In this document: positions 1 through 10,874 of the stretch, piece by piece
How the letters are laid out: each line of letters begins with the position of its first letter
Numbering within the stretch: position 1 is the stretch's first letter
NCBI RefSeq assembly: GCF_024679245.1
Contig: NC_090173.1
Coordinates: forward strand, 13,013,513-13,077,512
DNA: 64,000 bases
Direction: 5' to 3'
DNA from: Pseudorasbora parva
Lineage: Eukaryota; Chordata; Actinopteri; Cypriniformes; Gobionidae
The notes under the pieces: model-generated
What the model saw: the letters and a program-made list of their open reading frames with translations, nothing else
The model's database searches: none
What the model was told of the DNA's origin: nothing
Program-made: the position numbers and the translations under genes

Positions 1-99
1 AAGTTAATTGATTATTACACAGGAATGAGAGTGTAGTCGCTAGCCAAATCAGTCTAGGAAATCTCAGTTTTTCATTTTCCGTCGGTTTTATAAATTCTA

Positions 100-345
100 T
101 TACCAAGACTGCATTCTACCACCTTTGCAACATTGCCCGACTGAGACCTGCTCTCAGCACTAAAGATAATGAAACTCTAATCAATGCTTTGATAACCTCA
201 CATCTTCGCAACTGTAATTCACTGCTTATTGGGCTTCCTGCTAGAACAATTGCTAGACTTCAATATGTACAAAATCCTGCTGCCAGAGTCATCCATCAAG
301 TCAAAAAAATGGATCATATTACTAGCTTAGAAATCTAGACGCACC
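100..345 (+). pseudogene. LINE reverse-transcriptase C-terminal fragment
   Basis: One frame reads as the end of a CR1/L2-type LINE ORF2, downstream of the RT palm. It includes the pattern INALITSHLRNCNSLLIGLP followed by ARLQYVQNPAARV, which is typical of the RT thumb/C-terminal region in this LINE group. No start codon, APE domain or 3' tail is present, so this is a truncated copy; its upstream part would lie outside the window. It ends where a dispersed repeat begins at about 325-345. It has no role in a host gene. Confidence 0.7.
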
Positions 346-570
346 CTAGCGGCATCAAATCTAATCTGCCCGTGAGTGTCATCTAGCAACTCTCAATACC
401 CTTCTGAGCTGTAAAAGCCAAACTCTGGCTGGGCCAATCACATTGTGTATAGAGTCGGTGGGCGGGGCTTAACATAATGATGGCCCAGCTGCGCTTGCGT
501 GCTTCTAGTAAACACAGAAACTGGCGAACGGTGGTCTTTCGAATCAGCTTTGACTGAGTTACCACCTTGA
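325..570 (+). repeat. Dispersed repeat, copy A
   Basis: This stretch recurs in reverse complement at 42972-43225. Shared landmarks are a CTAGACGCACCCTAGCGGC-type edge, a GGGCGGGGCTTAACATAATG core and a TTTCGAATCAGCTTTGA segment. The two copies diverge to roughly 85-90% by eye, so they are old family members rather than a recent duplication. No coding capacity is seen. I do not recognise the family; it is probably a non-autonomous DNA transposon. Confidence 0.6.
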
Positions 571-1358
571 GGAACAATTGATTGGTGGAAAATTAATTCA
601 ATGCGCATGTGCGAACTCCGCATGCATTTGTGTAAATGTGTACTGTTCTTGTGAAGAAATTTGCAGCACGCACATTGTACGCAGACACTTGTGTAAGCGT
701 AAAAAACTAAGTATACTTACAGAAAAAAGATTACACAAAGACAAAGTATACAAAGTATGAATGAAAGCCTAAATTAAATATGTTCATAAAGCAATCGATT
801 CTCGTTATTTGGGCTAAACCGCTCAATCTGGGCTAAACCGCTCAACTCATGGATTAGTTTTATGATATTATTATGAACTTTTTGAAGCGTCAAAGTGTAC
901 GTTGCATAGCTGTCAATTCATTCAACACTTCATTTGTGTTCTTAACTTAGGTGAGTCTTTCTGGTTTAAAACAAGGTGAAGTTGAAGGTGAAGGTGAGTA
1001 ATTCATTACATCATTTTTATATTTGGTTGGGCTAACCATTTAAGGTGTTTTAAGCCAGAAAGTTAGTGAGCCTGAATATTTAAAGGACATTCAAAGAACA
1101 TTGTTGATGTTCCAAGAATGTTGTTCTTAGAAAAATGTATGAGAACATTCCCTGTTAGCTGGGTTCCTGTATAACTGGGTGACTTCTGGCCAGAATAACC
1201 ACCAAAGTAAAAAATATGACTGTAAAGGCTGGCTATATGTGACTAAAGCCTCACCAGATAGATAAATCAAGTCTTTGCAAAGCGTGTTTTCATTATGAAC
1301 ATATCTCTTGCCTTTTCTAAATGTTTTAAGACCAAAACAGTAAATTAAATATTTGTAC
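571..1358. other. Non-coding stretch without a recognised gene
   Basis: AT-rich sequence. A 15-16 bp motif (GGGCTAAACCGCTCAA) is repeated twice with 19-bp period at 811-845. Around 1120-1170 a short segment resembles the ends of the GTTAGCTGGG repeat family found at 53354 and 59816. I looked on the minus strand for a cytoplasmic-tail exon continuing the Ig gene and found none that I can support; it may lie beyond base 1. Confidence 0.4.
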
Positions 1359-1460
1359 CTTTATATTGTGATGTGCAGTAGATCAGACAGCAGAGAAGAA
1401 GTGCGGATCCAGATGCAGAAATGCAAAGAATCAACACCATTATGTGTAGACCAGAGAAAC
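1359..1460 (-). CDS. Ig-superfamily gene: transmembrane exon
   Basis: On the minus strand a pyrimidine-containing acceptor ending TTTAACAG precedes a 102-bp exon closed by a GGTAC donor. Read in phase 1, as left by the preceding V exon, it gives an open 34-codon segment with a ~24-residue hydrophobic helix (HIMVLILCISASGSALLLCC) followed by LIYC and a charged YK, the expected stop-transfer pattern. This is the membrane anchor of the type I receptor-like protein encoded by the exons at 5349-5705, 5795-6139 and 34101-34152. It ends in phase 1 again, so a cytoplasmic exon should follow to the left. The nested hAT cluster ends only 21 bp upstream of the acceptor once its target duplication is excluded. 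The assignment rests on splice phase, hydrophobicity and order; no transcript was seen. Confidence 0.65.
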
Positions 1461-1705
1461 CTGTTAAACACAGACATCAGTTACTGAATAGGGCTGTGTA
1501 TTGCCAAGACTCTGGCGATACAATACGTATCACGATACAGGGGTTACGATACGATATATTGCAATATATTGCGATATTGTAAGAGAGGCAATATATTGCG
1601 ATTTATTTCTTTTTTGTGTGTTTTTGTTTTTTATAATTTAAAAGAATAAAGAACACAACCATAAGCCTAAAACACAAGACAAAGTATTTTATTTAATTAA
1701 TACAG

Positions 1706-2868
1706 TAGGGGTGTCAACAATAATCGATTCGGTGATGCATCGCGATGCGGGGCATGAACGTTTCAGCATCGATGCGGCAAAGTGCCATAATCGATTATGT
1801 CACTGTTTATTTTCTGGCGGACGATAAAGTTGTGAAGTTTCAAATACTTCCGGTTCCGGGAGAATAACAACAACAACAAGGAAGATGGCTGAGGCGGAGG
1901 GAGATGACCGCGATAGACGGGTTATTAAAAACGCGCTAACGACCCGAGGTGTGTAGGATTGTACGTATATATTTTTTGCACAATAATAAATTAATCTATA
2001 ATGACGAAATACGGCGCAATTCACCTTTATTCCACAAGGTGGCAATTTCTGATACCCAATGATGAAGTGACGTTTCACTCATAGTTAAAATCCATTCAAA
2101 AATCCATTCAAAATTAAAATCCACGTTTCACTCATAGTTACCTCTGACAGAAAACGAAACAATAATTATAATCTGCAAAACTTGAAATGGGTTAGTGATT
2201 TACTTCAGAGAGCAAGTACTAAACACAATCATATGTTAGTGTCACTGTCTCTTGATGATGGATGTGGTCAAGAAGCTGTCAGTGATCAAAATATTGATTT
2301 TGAAGACATTGAAAATGAGTTTGGAGAATATGCTGGAGATCGCGAATATAAGGCAGATGCTGAATATACTGGTAAACGAGCTCTGACGAGGTCATATGAT
2401 GATGGTATTAAACATCTGCTCAAACTGAATCCTTCCAAGCTCCAAAAAGTAACAAAATAGGTTTTATTTTATTCTTCTGTAGCTGTTACTCTAAAATCAG
2501 GAGTTTTATATATTATCACGACAGGTAGAGGTCTATCCATGTTAAATATAGATCTGGGTCGCTAACGACCTGAATATGTAAGAATGTTTGGTGAAACAGT
2601 CATGCATTTAAGGGTTAATTGCATTTTATTTAATTACATTTTATTTTATTTAATAACTTTTATGTCAGAGATACAGGAGACATAGCAGCCAATACAATCT
2701 GTTGTTTAATATCTGCTTGTATTGCCTCATGACTGATGAAAAATTAGCTTTGTGTGCAGTAGAATTTAGATGCATCACAATGCATCGTAGAATCGAATTG
2801 AATCGAATCGTTACCTGGTGAATCGTAATTGAATTGAATCGTGAAGGCAGTGCTAATGCACACCCCTA
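1706..2868. mobile_element. hAT-type DNA transposon nested in the outer hAT
   Basis: Perfect 8-bp target duplication TAATACAG (1698-1705 and 2869-2876) and matching ends TAGGGGTGT / ACACCCCTA define it exactly. Subterminal sequence contains ATCGATTCG-type and GAATCGAATC-type repeats. A short reading frame starting at 1885 (MAEAEGDDRDRR, then a stop) and the frame at 2182-2460 are the only coding traces. The GGGTCGCTAACGACC segment near 2554-2570 has a direct partner near 1932-1945. A piggyBac-like TTAA-ended edge may occur at 2604-2618, but its partner was not found. Confidence 0.9.
2182..2460 (+). CDS. Unrecognised 92-aa reading frame inside the inner hAT
   Basis: An ATG-to-stop frame of 92 codons, acidic in the middle (DFEDIENEFGEYAGD) and basic towards the end (LNPSKLQKVTK). 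I do not recognise it as a hAT transposase domain: there is no BED zinc finger, no RW motif and no dimerisation block. It could be a remnant of a gene fragment captured by the element or a chance frame. Nothing in the flanks suggests a promoter or splice sites dedicated to it. Confidence 0.2.
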   Translation: MKWVSDLLQRASTKHNHMLVSLSLDDGCGQEAVSDQNIDFEDIENEFGEYAGDREYKADAEYTGKRALTRSYDDGIKHLLKLNPSKLQKVTK

Positions 2869-3058
2869 TAATACAGTATAATTTATATCACTAATCATAT
2901 GCAATGTGCAATCTAAGTTTAGGGAAATGTAAAGTGACTGCAGGATCCTTTATGTGTATGTGTTTTAAAGGTTCACAGTATAGCAGTGGCTATTTAACAA
3001 CAGAAAGTGCAGTCCATTTCATGACTGAATGACTGTTTGTTTTATATTTAACACAGCA

Positions 3059-3426
3059 GCCCTGATCACACAGAATGCGTTTTTGCAGCGAGAGGCGCCT
3101 TTTTTGAATGGATTTCGGTTGGCAGAGAGCGTTATGCGCGCTGCTTATGCGCCCTGGGCACCTCACGTTTTCGAAGGAGCGCTCCGAGCGCATGAAGTTG
3201 AAAAAAAATCAACTGAGCAGAAAAGCATGCAACACATTCGCGCTTATTTTCTGTTGTCCAAACAAATGAATGAAGAGGCGGGCCTTCCGTTGTGTTGACC
3301 GTTACATTGATTAGACTGACAGTACAGGTGATTCGGGGGTTGCCTAGAAACATTAAAGCGCAAAAGGGAGTGCAGTGCGCCTCGTGTTTTCGAACCTGAA
3401 AAACGCGTTCTGTGTGATCGGGGCCT
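3059..3426. mobile_element. Short TIR transposon (MITE) inside the outer hAT
   Basis: About 26-27 bp inverted ends (GCCCTGATCACACAGAATGC... and its near complement ending ...GTGTGATCGGGGC) enclose ~370 bp of GC-richer sequence. No transposase can be present at this length. A target duplication could not be read with confidence, so the superfamily is open. It sits in the right-hand part of the outer hAT and was therefore inserted later. Confidence 0.6.
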
Positions 3427-4051
3427 AAAGCTGTTTTCTATAAAACAGTCTATTGTATAAAGTGCTATTTCAAGTACTGAACTGCAGAGCTGGTGCATCC
3501 ATATCCACATCGCTATTATCTTTTGTTCTCCTGCCACCGCTGTCAGTTTTGGCGTGTGTTTATTTTGTTACTGAGAGGAAAACGTGCAGTACATTCTATC
3601 GAAACACTTCTCAGCAGCGCGGGTGACGTCAGGATGTTAAGCGAGCTCTCTGTTTCAATGTGTTTCCCGAGTATTAGATTATAACTTGGCCTATTTTGCA
3701 AACAAAATGATTCTTGTCGATTTCCTTAGTGGCTTCAGCTCTGTATACTGCAGGAGCGGAATAATGCTTTAGTCTTGAGAGCTGGGTTTGCTAATGTAAA
3801 CACTAGTGATGCACGCACTTTTACCATGCGCTTCTCCGGCTCCGCGTCAGTTATTCGTTCTGAGATAACACACTGCCATCTAGCGGTTGGGTGTTATACA
3901 GTCTGTGGTTTAAACCAAACACAAAGCCACGTATCTTGGATGTAAATAAATAAATATATAAATATCGATACAGCGTTTTTGAGAATCGATACAGTATCGC
4001 CAAACATAATATCGCGATATTCATGTGTATCGATATTTTCTTACACCCCTA

Positions 4052-5348
4052 TTACTGAATACAAGCGTTACATTGTAAAAAAATAAAAAATAAAACTCAT
4101 AAAAAATCCCGGTCAATTACTGTCAGTCAGATAAGGCTTCCAAATTAAAACCATTCCATTATAAAATTATAATAAAATATCGATATGACTCGCTTCGCAG
4201 TTTAGACTAGCTGCGTTGCCTTCCTGGGGTTGGCTCGGGGTGGATGGGATGCCTTTGTCACAGTCGGGGTGGGCACTTAAATGACCGGCTGTCAGCCTGA
4301 CTTACATACCACCGTGAGGAGCTGCACCGCAGGACACAGCAGGCGGGAAAAAGGTATGTATATACATCTCTTTATTTACTTCAAAACATCTCTTTAAAAC
4401 AACTACTATAGTGGCTTCAAAGTTCTCTTCAACAGGATCCGAATGGCATAAGAAGGGAATATACTTCACAGCTTCAACGTATTCTCCACAGCTTTAGCAG
4501 GCTCTCCACGGGACTCGGACAGAGAGGAGGGTACAGATACCTCACAACTATAGTAGGCTCTTCACTGAACTCAGATGGAAAGGAGGGCATGTATAGTTCA
4601 CAGCTTTAACAGGCTCTTCACTGGACTCAGACAGACAGGAGGATGCATACTTCACAGCTTTAGCAAACTCTTCACTAGACACAGACAGAGAGGAGGGTTT
4701 GTATACTTCACAGCCTTTTTATTTTTTAACTGTTTTTAACGTATTCCAACAGGAGGGAATTAAGGAAGAAAATGTAAATGGGAAATGACTCTTCAGGTTG
4801 ATAAAAGAATCAGGAGTCTGAGCTGTGATGTCTGAGAGGCTATGATTAAAGGCTGGGTTGAAAGAGGAAGTAGATTCCAAGCACCTCAGTAGGCTTAAGA
4901 ATGTGAGAAGAATGTGAATGCACTCTAATATTTTGGGTTATTGAAGGACTCAAGTAGCCTGAGTGTAACGTGATGACTTGTTGATTCAATGAAATATAGT
5001 TCATGCATGTGTGGTATTTCTGTTTAACTGATAGAGATATGCATTTTACAGTGAATGTGTTTGATAGTAATAATTATTACTAATGTAAAATAACAGTTTA
5101 ATAGAAATATCCGTAAAGGTTTTTGCACTATTTAAAATAGGAAATTTTACTTTAATTTTAAGTTTTATGTTTGGTAGTCGTAGCTGTCAGTCATTAGGTG
5201 TTTTTGTTTTTAGATCAGAGATCACTCAGTCAAACTCATAATCTGAAAAATGCTAACTGAATATTGAATGTTACAAAACAAGCAAATGTAGCTTGTTTGC
5301 TTGTTTGATAGCTAGGCTATAATGTGTATGCATTTATTTATTACTTAC
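4052..5348. other. Intron remainder with a minisatellite
   Basis: Intronic sequence between the V2 exon and the hAT nest. It contains the 55-bp minisatellite at 4485-4715. The rest is AT-rich and shows no further exon, TIR or LTR that I could support. Confidence 0.5.
4485..4715. repeat. ~55-bp minisatellite, four units
   Basis: Four consecutive units share the pattern TTCACAGCTTTA..CAGGCTCTTCAC..GGACTCAGACAG..AGGAGG, each about 54-56 bp, plus the start of a fifth. Units differ by several substitutions, so the array is not freshly homogenised. Confidence 0.75.
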
Positions 5349-5705
5349 CCAGTCGCTCCAGTACCACAGTTGCACTGGCTGATAAATCTCCAGCAAACAC
5401 TTGACACATGTAAACTCCTTTGTCTTCAGTTCTGACACTCTTCAGTCTGAGAGAGAAGTTTCCTTTGGGGATTTCATCAGTGAAGAACTTAACTCTGTCT
5501 CTGTATTGTCCATCTGATGAATCTGGTATAATTTCATTGTTTTGATAGAGCATAACCAGAATATCTCCATCTTTGCCAGTTTTCTTCCATGAAAGCTCTT
5601 CAATGTGTTCAGGTGTGATGTGAGAGTCTACAGAGCAGTTCAGAGTGATGTCCTGGCCTACATATGCAGATATGGAGCGACTCGATCCTGATACTAGCAA
5701 GCGCT
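5349..5705 (-). CDS. Ig-superfamily gene: second V-type domain exon
   Basis: A 357-bp phase-1/phase-1 exon bounded on the minus strand by TTCTTTCAG and GGTAAGT. Its 119 codons form a V-set immunoglobulin fold. Visible marks are a B-strand cysteine (ITLNCSV), the C-strand tryptophan (LSWKK) and the F-strand signature EDKGVYMC, plus the GNFSLRL block also present in the first V exon. N-glycosylation sequons occur at NCS and NFS. The spacing and the YQNN.../GNFSLRL pattern resemble fish B7-type and butyrophilin-like proteins such as VTCN1- or CD276-like receptors; I cannot name the orthologue. The intron to the upstream V exon is only 89 bp. No stop or frameshift interrupts it. Confidence 0.85.
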
Positions 5706-5794
5706 CTGAAAGAATTTGGTTTGTTAAATCCAAAATATATTAATGCATTTTGATTGAAATTTTCACCAGAATTTAAGAATTCCCTCTAACTTAC

Positions 5795-6139
5795 CAACAT
5801 CTTTTATCTGAACCACAGTCTCACCAGAATCCTGCTGACTGTAAACTTTACATGTGTATTCTCCCTCATCTTCAGCTCTCAGATTGTCCAGGCGGAGGGA
5901 GAAGTTTCCATGTTGAATCTGATGAGTAAAGAAATGAGCTCTATCATGATAATCCTTCTGCTGGACCTCTGGTCGACTCTCACCATCTTGATACAGATGA
6001 ACCAGAGTCTCAGAGTCTGTTCTTCTCCATTCTACCTCCAGACCCTCCATTAGTAAAGGTGTATCAACATAACAGGACAAAACCACTGAAGATCCCAGAG
6101 GAGCAACCAGAGGGTCAGAGGGACCTTTAACAATGAAGC
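5795..6139 (-). CDS. Ig-superfamily gene: first V-type domain exon
   Basis: A 345-bp exon on the minus strand with acceptor TTTTATAG and donor GGTAAGT, both phase 1. It encodes a V-set Ig domain: cysteine in VVLSCYV, tryptophan in VEWRR, a YQDGES segment, GNFSLRL and the terminal EDEGEYTC. Phase and sequence join cleanly to the signal-peptide exon at 34101-34152 (…IAD-G-FIVKG…) and to the second V exon. Type I surface proteins of the B7/butyrophilin group have this signal-V-V/C-TM order and act as ligands or modulators of lymphocyte receptors; that role is family knowledge, not seen here. The fold and exon structure are intact, so the gene could be functional. Confidence 0.85.
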
Positions 6140-6254
6140 CTATAAAATGAATAAACAATTATTAAACACTTGTATTTTCAACAAAGAAAAGAAAAAAATT
6201 ATATTATGTATTTTATTCTGTTAAATATTCAATGAAAAGCAAAAGATGGCAGAA

Positions 6255-7190
6255 AAGTCTCAGGTTGCTTATATAACCAGGTTCCCTGAGAGGGGAACGA
6301 GATGCTGTGAGATGCTCATGGTGTTGATGCTATGGGAATGCTTCTGTGTGAGGCGGTGTCTAAAGCATGAATCTTAATGCATAAATCTGATTGGCAGAAC
6401 ATATGGACATTGTGATGTAGCATAGCATAGGTGAGTGGCTAGTGGAAATAGTGGCCACATAAGCGTTCTGAGAGACGTTCTTAAAAGAACTGTTTCACCG
6501 GACCAAAAAGGCAGTTGACTGGGTTCACCTCATGCTCTCTACACCATGTGACAAATAGTTGGCATTTCAGGGCATACAACTTAGAAGAGCTCTAACACTG
6601 AGGATTGTCAGAAAGACTGAAATCTATGAGATGGTACATGGGCCAGTCCCAAAGCTTCTATATCTCTGGCCAGGGATTAAATATTTTCCCTCTCACATAA
6701 AGAAATAAAGACTTTTGAATATTTTGTTCATCAATAACCGCACACATTTTGTCGCTATTTAATTACTCATTGTGAACACCCTTAAACAAATTTGACTGAT
6801 TCTTGGCGCAGGCCAAGTCCAGCAATAATATCAGCATCATGTAGTGCAAATGTTTAATAGTAATGGACGTGTTGCACAGGCATGATTTGTCGACTGAAAA
6901 TGCCTGCAGGTCCCCTACCCTTCTTGATCGAGGCCAATGCTACAAGAAGGACTATCTTAACTGACAGGATCTTCAACTCCATTGACTGCAAAGGCTCAAA
7001 GGAGGCCTTTGAAGTACCCTGAGCACCAGAGACAGGTCCCAAGATTTAACAATTTAACTACTAACTACATCGTGATGTGCAGCAAATCGCGACAACATAC
7101 ACTTAAGGGTGTAGGGAGACAACCTTTGCTTGAAAGGAAAGCATGGCTCTGATCAAGAATCTTCGGGGGTCTACCAGGCAGTTATTTACG
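6255..7190 (-). mobile_element. DIRS retrotransposon fragment
   Basis: The left edge carries a DIRS-like terminal block (TATATAACCAGGTTCCCTGA…GGGAACGAGATGC). From 7042 to about 6854 the minus strand encodes a piece of the tyrosine recombinase (FEPLQSMELKILSVKIVLL, ALASIKKG) homologous to the copies at 19982-21220 and 56541-58028. Everything between is shortened, so this is a deleted 3' remnant. It borders the 30-bp minisatellite on the right. Confidence 0.7.
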
Positions 7191-7312
7191 CGATAGCATC
7201 TATCGCTATTTGCACTTACAGCAAATAGCCGACGAACAGGTTCACTTAGTGCAAATAGCCGACAAATAGGTTCACTTACTGCAAATAGCCAACAAATAGG
7301 TTAATTTACATT
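7190..7312. repeat. 30-bp minisatellite, left part
   Basis: About 3.5 copies of a 30-bp unit (TGCAAATAGCCGACAAATAG + GTTCACTTAC). The array stops abruptly at 7312, where an L2 LINE 3' tail begins, and resumes at about 11083. Confidence 0.85.
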
Positions 7313-7505
7313 TACATTTAATCATTTAGCAGACGCTTTTATCCAAAGCGACTTACAAAAAAGGGGAGAGCAATAGAAGCAACAAAACAAACAAGGCCAA
7401 CAACCTGTAAGAGCTGTAAGAAGTCTCAATTAATTAGCACAGTACACAATTATTATTATTATTATTTTTATAGCCATCTACAATAGCCACCTACATCAAA
7501 AACTC

Positions 7506-7900
7506 ACGTACGCAAAATACAGAACACTGGATTTTGATAGCCATGATAACAACCCATTAGGACTAAGGCTGTTGCCCCAGCTGTTGTCGTTAATGCAGAT
7601 TCAGTGGCCCAATGGGTTGGTTTTGTATGGCATTCTAGCTAAACGCGCAGCAATAGCCATCTAAAACAAAAACTCACGTACGCAAAATACAGAACACTGG
7701 ATTTTGATAGCCATGATAACAACCCATTAGGACTAAGGCTGTTGCCCCAACTGTTGTCGTTAAGCAGATTCAGTGGCCCAATGGGTTGGTTTTGTATGAC
7801 ATTCTAGCTAAACGCACAGCAATAGGAATCTACAACAAAAACTCACGTACGCAAAATACAGTACACCGGATTATGATAGCTATGATAACTATGTAACACA
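7506..7900 (-). repeat. ~170-bp tandem repeat in the L2 3' UTR
   Basis: Units start with ACGTACGCAAAATACAG at 7506, 7676 and 7845 (periods 170 and 169), the third being partial. The same unit is present in tandem in the truncated L2 copy at 23887-24180 on the plus strand, so it belongs to the LINE family's 3' UTR and not to the insertion site. Confidence 0.85.
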
Positions 7901-8842
7901 CCCGCCTGAAGGCACAAATCCGGATGAGAGACGTAGATATGATCCGTTGCTGTGGTGATCAGTAAGTGCTATTCTGTATTGGTCAGGTGCAATTGGAAAA
8001 GATGTCTTAAGATGTAAAAAATGTTTAAAAATGGCTACAGACTCGGCAGCACGAATTGAGATCGGCAGGTCATTCCACCAGGTGGGAACGGTCCAGGAAA
8101 ATGTCCGTGAGAGCGATTTCATGCCTCTTTGGGATGGAACCATAAGGGCGCCGCTCACTCGCAGAACGCAAGCTTCTGGAGGGTGTGTAAGTCTGAACAA
8201 GTGAGTTTAGGTATACTGGTGCAGAGCCAGTGGTTGTTTTGTAGGCGAGAACTAGTGCCTTGAATTTGATGCGAGCAGCCATTGGCAAACAGTGCAGTCT
8301 GATGAAGAGAGGCGTAACATGCGCTCTCTTCGGCTCATTAAAGACCACTCTCGCCGCTGCATTCTGGATCAGCTGCAAGGGTTTGATAGTGCATGCTGGA
8401 AGCCCAGCCAGAAGAGCATTACAATAGTCCAGTCTGGAGAGAACAAGAGCTTGAACCAGGAGTTGTGCAGCCTGTTCTGATAGGAAGGGTCTAATCTTTC
8501 TAATGTTGTTTAAAGCAAATCTGCAGGACCTGTTGCAGTAATGTGGTCAGTGAAGTTTAACTGGTCATCAATCACAACTCCAAGGTTCCTGGCTGTCCTG
8601 GATGGAGTTATGGTCGATGAACCAAGCTAAATGGAGAAATTTTGATGAAGTGCTGGGTTGGTTGAGAAAACAAGTAATTCTGTCTTTGCAAGATTGAGTT
8701 GAAGGTGATGCTCCTTTATCCAGTCAGAAATGTCTGTCAGACAGGCAGCGATACGAACACGGACTGTAGGATCATCTGGTTGAAATGAGAAGTAGAGTTG
8801 TGTCATCAGCGTAGCAGAGATAGGAGAAGCCGTGTTTCTCAA
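7889..8842 (-). pseudogene. L2 ORF2 C-terminal region, frame-broken
   Basis: Continues the RT frame of 8772-10874 in other frames. Pieces include QPDDPTVRVRIAACLTDISD and HLQLNLAKTELLVFS near 8627-8780, LIQNAAARVVFNEPKRAHVT near 8300, and TWWNDLPISIRAAESVAIFK near 8050. The last is the typical end of L2 ORF2. At least three frame changes or stops separate them, so no functional C-terminus can be made. Confidence 0.75.
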
Positions 8843-10874
8843 TGACAGAACCTAATGATGACATGTAGATGGAGAAGAGAAGTGGTCCAAGCACTGAGCC
8901 CTGGGGAACCCCAGTAGCTAGGTGATGTGACTTAGACACTTCACCTCTCCATGACACCCTGTAGGACCTACCAGAGAGGTAAGACTTGAACCACTCGAGA
9001 GCAGTTCCTGAGATCCCCGTCTTCTTAAGTGTTGACAGGAGGATCTGGTGGTTAACTGTGTCAAAAGCAGCAGACAGATCCAGCAGAATGAGCACTGAGG
9101 ATTTTGAAGCTGCTTTTGCCAGTCTCAGTGCCTCAGTTACCGAGAGCAAGGCAGTCTCAGTCGAATGGCCGCTTTTGAAGCCGGATTGGTTGTTGTCTAG
9201 GAGGTTGTCCTGTTCAAGAAACATAGAGAGTTGATTGAACACAACTCGCTCAAGGGTCTTTGCAATGAAAGGCAGAAGGGATACCGGTCGGTAGTTTTCT
9301 AAAAGTGCTGGATTCAGAGAGGGTTTCTTAAGCAGTGGGGTTACCCGAGCCTGCTTAAATGCTGTGGGAAAGGTTCCCGTGTGAAGAGAAGTGTTGACAA
9401 CGTGAGTGAATGCAGGAGTGATTGAAGAAGAAATGGCCTGAAGGAGTTGAGTGGGTATAGGATCAAGTGGACAGGTAATAGGGTGATTGGAAAGGATGAG
9501 TTTAGAAATATCTTCCTCGGAGAGCGGAGAGAAGGATGGAAGCGTGTTCGTGTTAGTTGTTGAGATGTGCGTGTCAGTTTGTGGTGAGGAGAACTGGTTG
9601 TTGATGAAAGATGTTTTGTTTGTGAAAAATGATGCAAAGTCATCAGCTGTAAGAGTTGATGAAGGAGGGGGAGGAGGAGGACAAAGGAGAGAGGAAAATG
9701 TTTTAAAGAGTTTGCGAGAGTCAGAGCATTTGTTGATTTTGTTGTGGTAGTATGTTGTTTTAGCAGTGGAGACATTTGTAGAGAAAGAAGAGAGAAGAGA
9801 CTGATACAAGGTAAGGTCAGTATAGTTTTTAGATTTCCGCCATTTCCTCTCTGCCGCCCTGAGTCCAGAGCGATGTTCATGGAGAACATCAGACAGCCAG
9901 GGGGCTGATGGGGTGGGGCGGGCTGGTCTGGATGAAAGGGGGCAAAAACTGTCTAAGGAGGATGTTAGAGTGGAGCAAAGAGTGTCAGTAGCACTGTTAC
10001 CATCCAGTGCTGAGAACTGAGCAGGTGGAGGGGGTGAAGATGAAACCATAGTGGATAGGCGAGAGGGAGAGAGTGAGCGTAGATTACGCCGAAAGGTAAT
10101 CTGTGTAGGAGTACGTGTTGTTTCAGGAGTCAGTATGAGGTTAAGAGTGATGAGAAAGTGGTCTGAGGTGTGTAATGGAGTAACTAAAGTGTTGTCCGTG
10201 GAGCAGTTGCATGTGTAGACGAGGTCTAATTGGTTACCTGATCTGTGAGTAGCCATAGTAGATACTAACTTAAGGTCAAATGAAGTCAGTAGAGTGCTGA
10301 AGTCTGTGGCTAGGTGTTTATCAAGATGGATGTTGAAGTCACCAAGCAGAATCAGTGGAGTGTCATCCTCAGGGAAGCTAGAAAGTAACACATCCAACTC
10401 CTCCACAAAGTTACCGAGGTGACCTGGAGGACGATAGACCACTACCACATGGATTTTAACAGGGTGAGTAATAGTGAATGAGTGCGATTCAAATGAACTG
10501 GCCGGTAGAGATGGTAAGGGATCAAATTTCCAATCATTTGAGATAAGCAAACCAGTACCCCCACCCCTCCCAATAGGCCGAGGAGTGTGTGAAAAAGTTA
10601 AATTGGTTGAGAGGGCTGCAGGAGTGGCAGTGTCCTCTGGTTTGATCCAGGTCTCAGTTAGGGCCATGAGGCTGAGCTGAGAATGAGTCCCAATAGATGA
10701 AATAAAGTCTGCTTTGTTTACAGCAGACTGGCAATTCCAGAGACCAATTGGAATAGAGAGTAAAGTAGCAGAGGATATTAGGATAAAGCGTAAATTATTA
10801 GGATTGCGGCGTCTTGTGCGTACAGAGCGTGAATTACGAGTGCTAGTAGTAATAGTTGAGATTTGAAAGCACAT
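8772..10874 (-). pseudogene. L2 ORF2: APE endonuclease and reverse transcriptase
   Basis: A 700-codon frame from ATG at 10874. Residues ~40-250 form an AP-type endonuclease (ALTETWIKPE, LLGDFNIHLDK, HTSDHFLI), which in LINEs nicks the target DNA. Residues ~480-700 form the RT: DLSAAFDTVNH (motif A), GVPQGSVLGPL (motif B) and YLCYADDT (motif C, catalytic YADD intact). Just after YADD the frame shifts, probably by a small deletion in a CA-rich stretch around 8795, and a stop follows; the continuation is in another frame. The long open frame implies a fairly young insertion that is nevertheless defective. ORF1 is not evident between 10874 and the 5' end. Confidence 0.9.

Larger units (their letters stand above)
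1489..4051. mobile_element. hAT-type DNA transposon, outer member of a nest
   Basis: Flanked by a perfect 8-bp target duplication TTACTGAA (1481-1488 and 4052-4059), the hallmark of hAT insertion. The ends read TAGGGCTGTGTA and TTACACCCCTA, an imperfect terminal inverted repeat, with subterminal blocks rich in CGATA/TATCG motifs. After removal of the second hAT (1706-2868) about 1.4 kb of its own sequence remains and no transposase is visible, so it is non-autonomous. It lies in the last visible intron of the Ig gene. Confidence 0.9.

Noticed and set aside
9341..9889. 182-aa minus-strand frame
   Set aside because: Out-of-frame shadow of the L2 ORF2.
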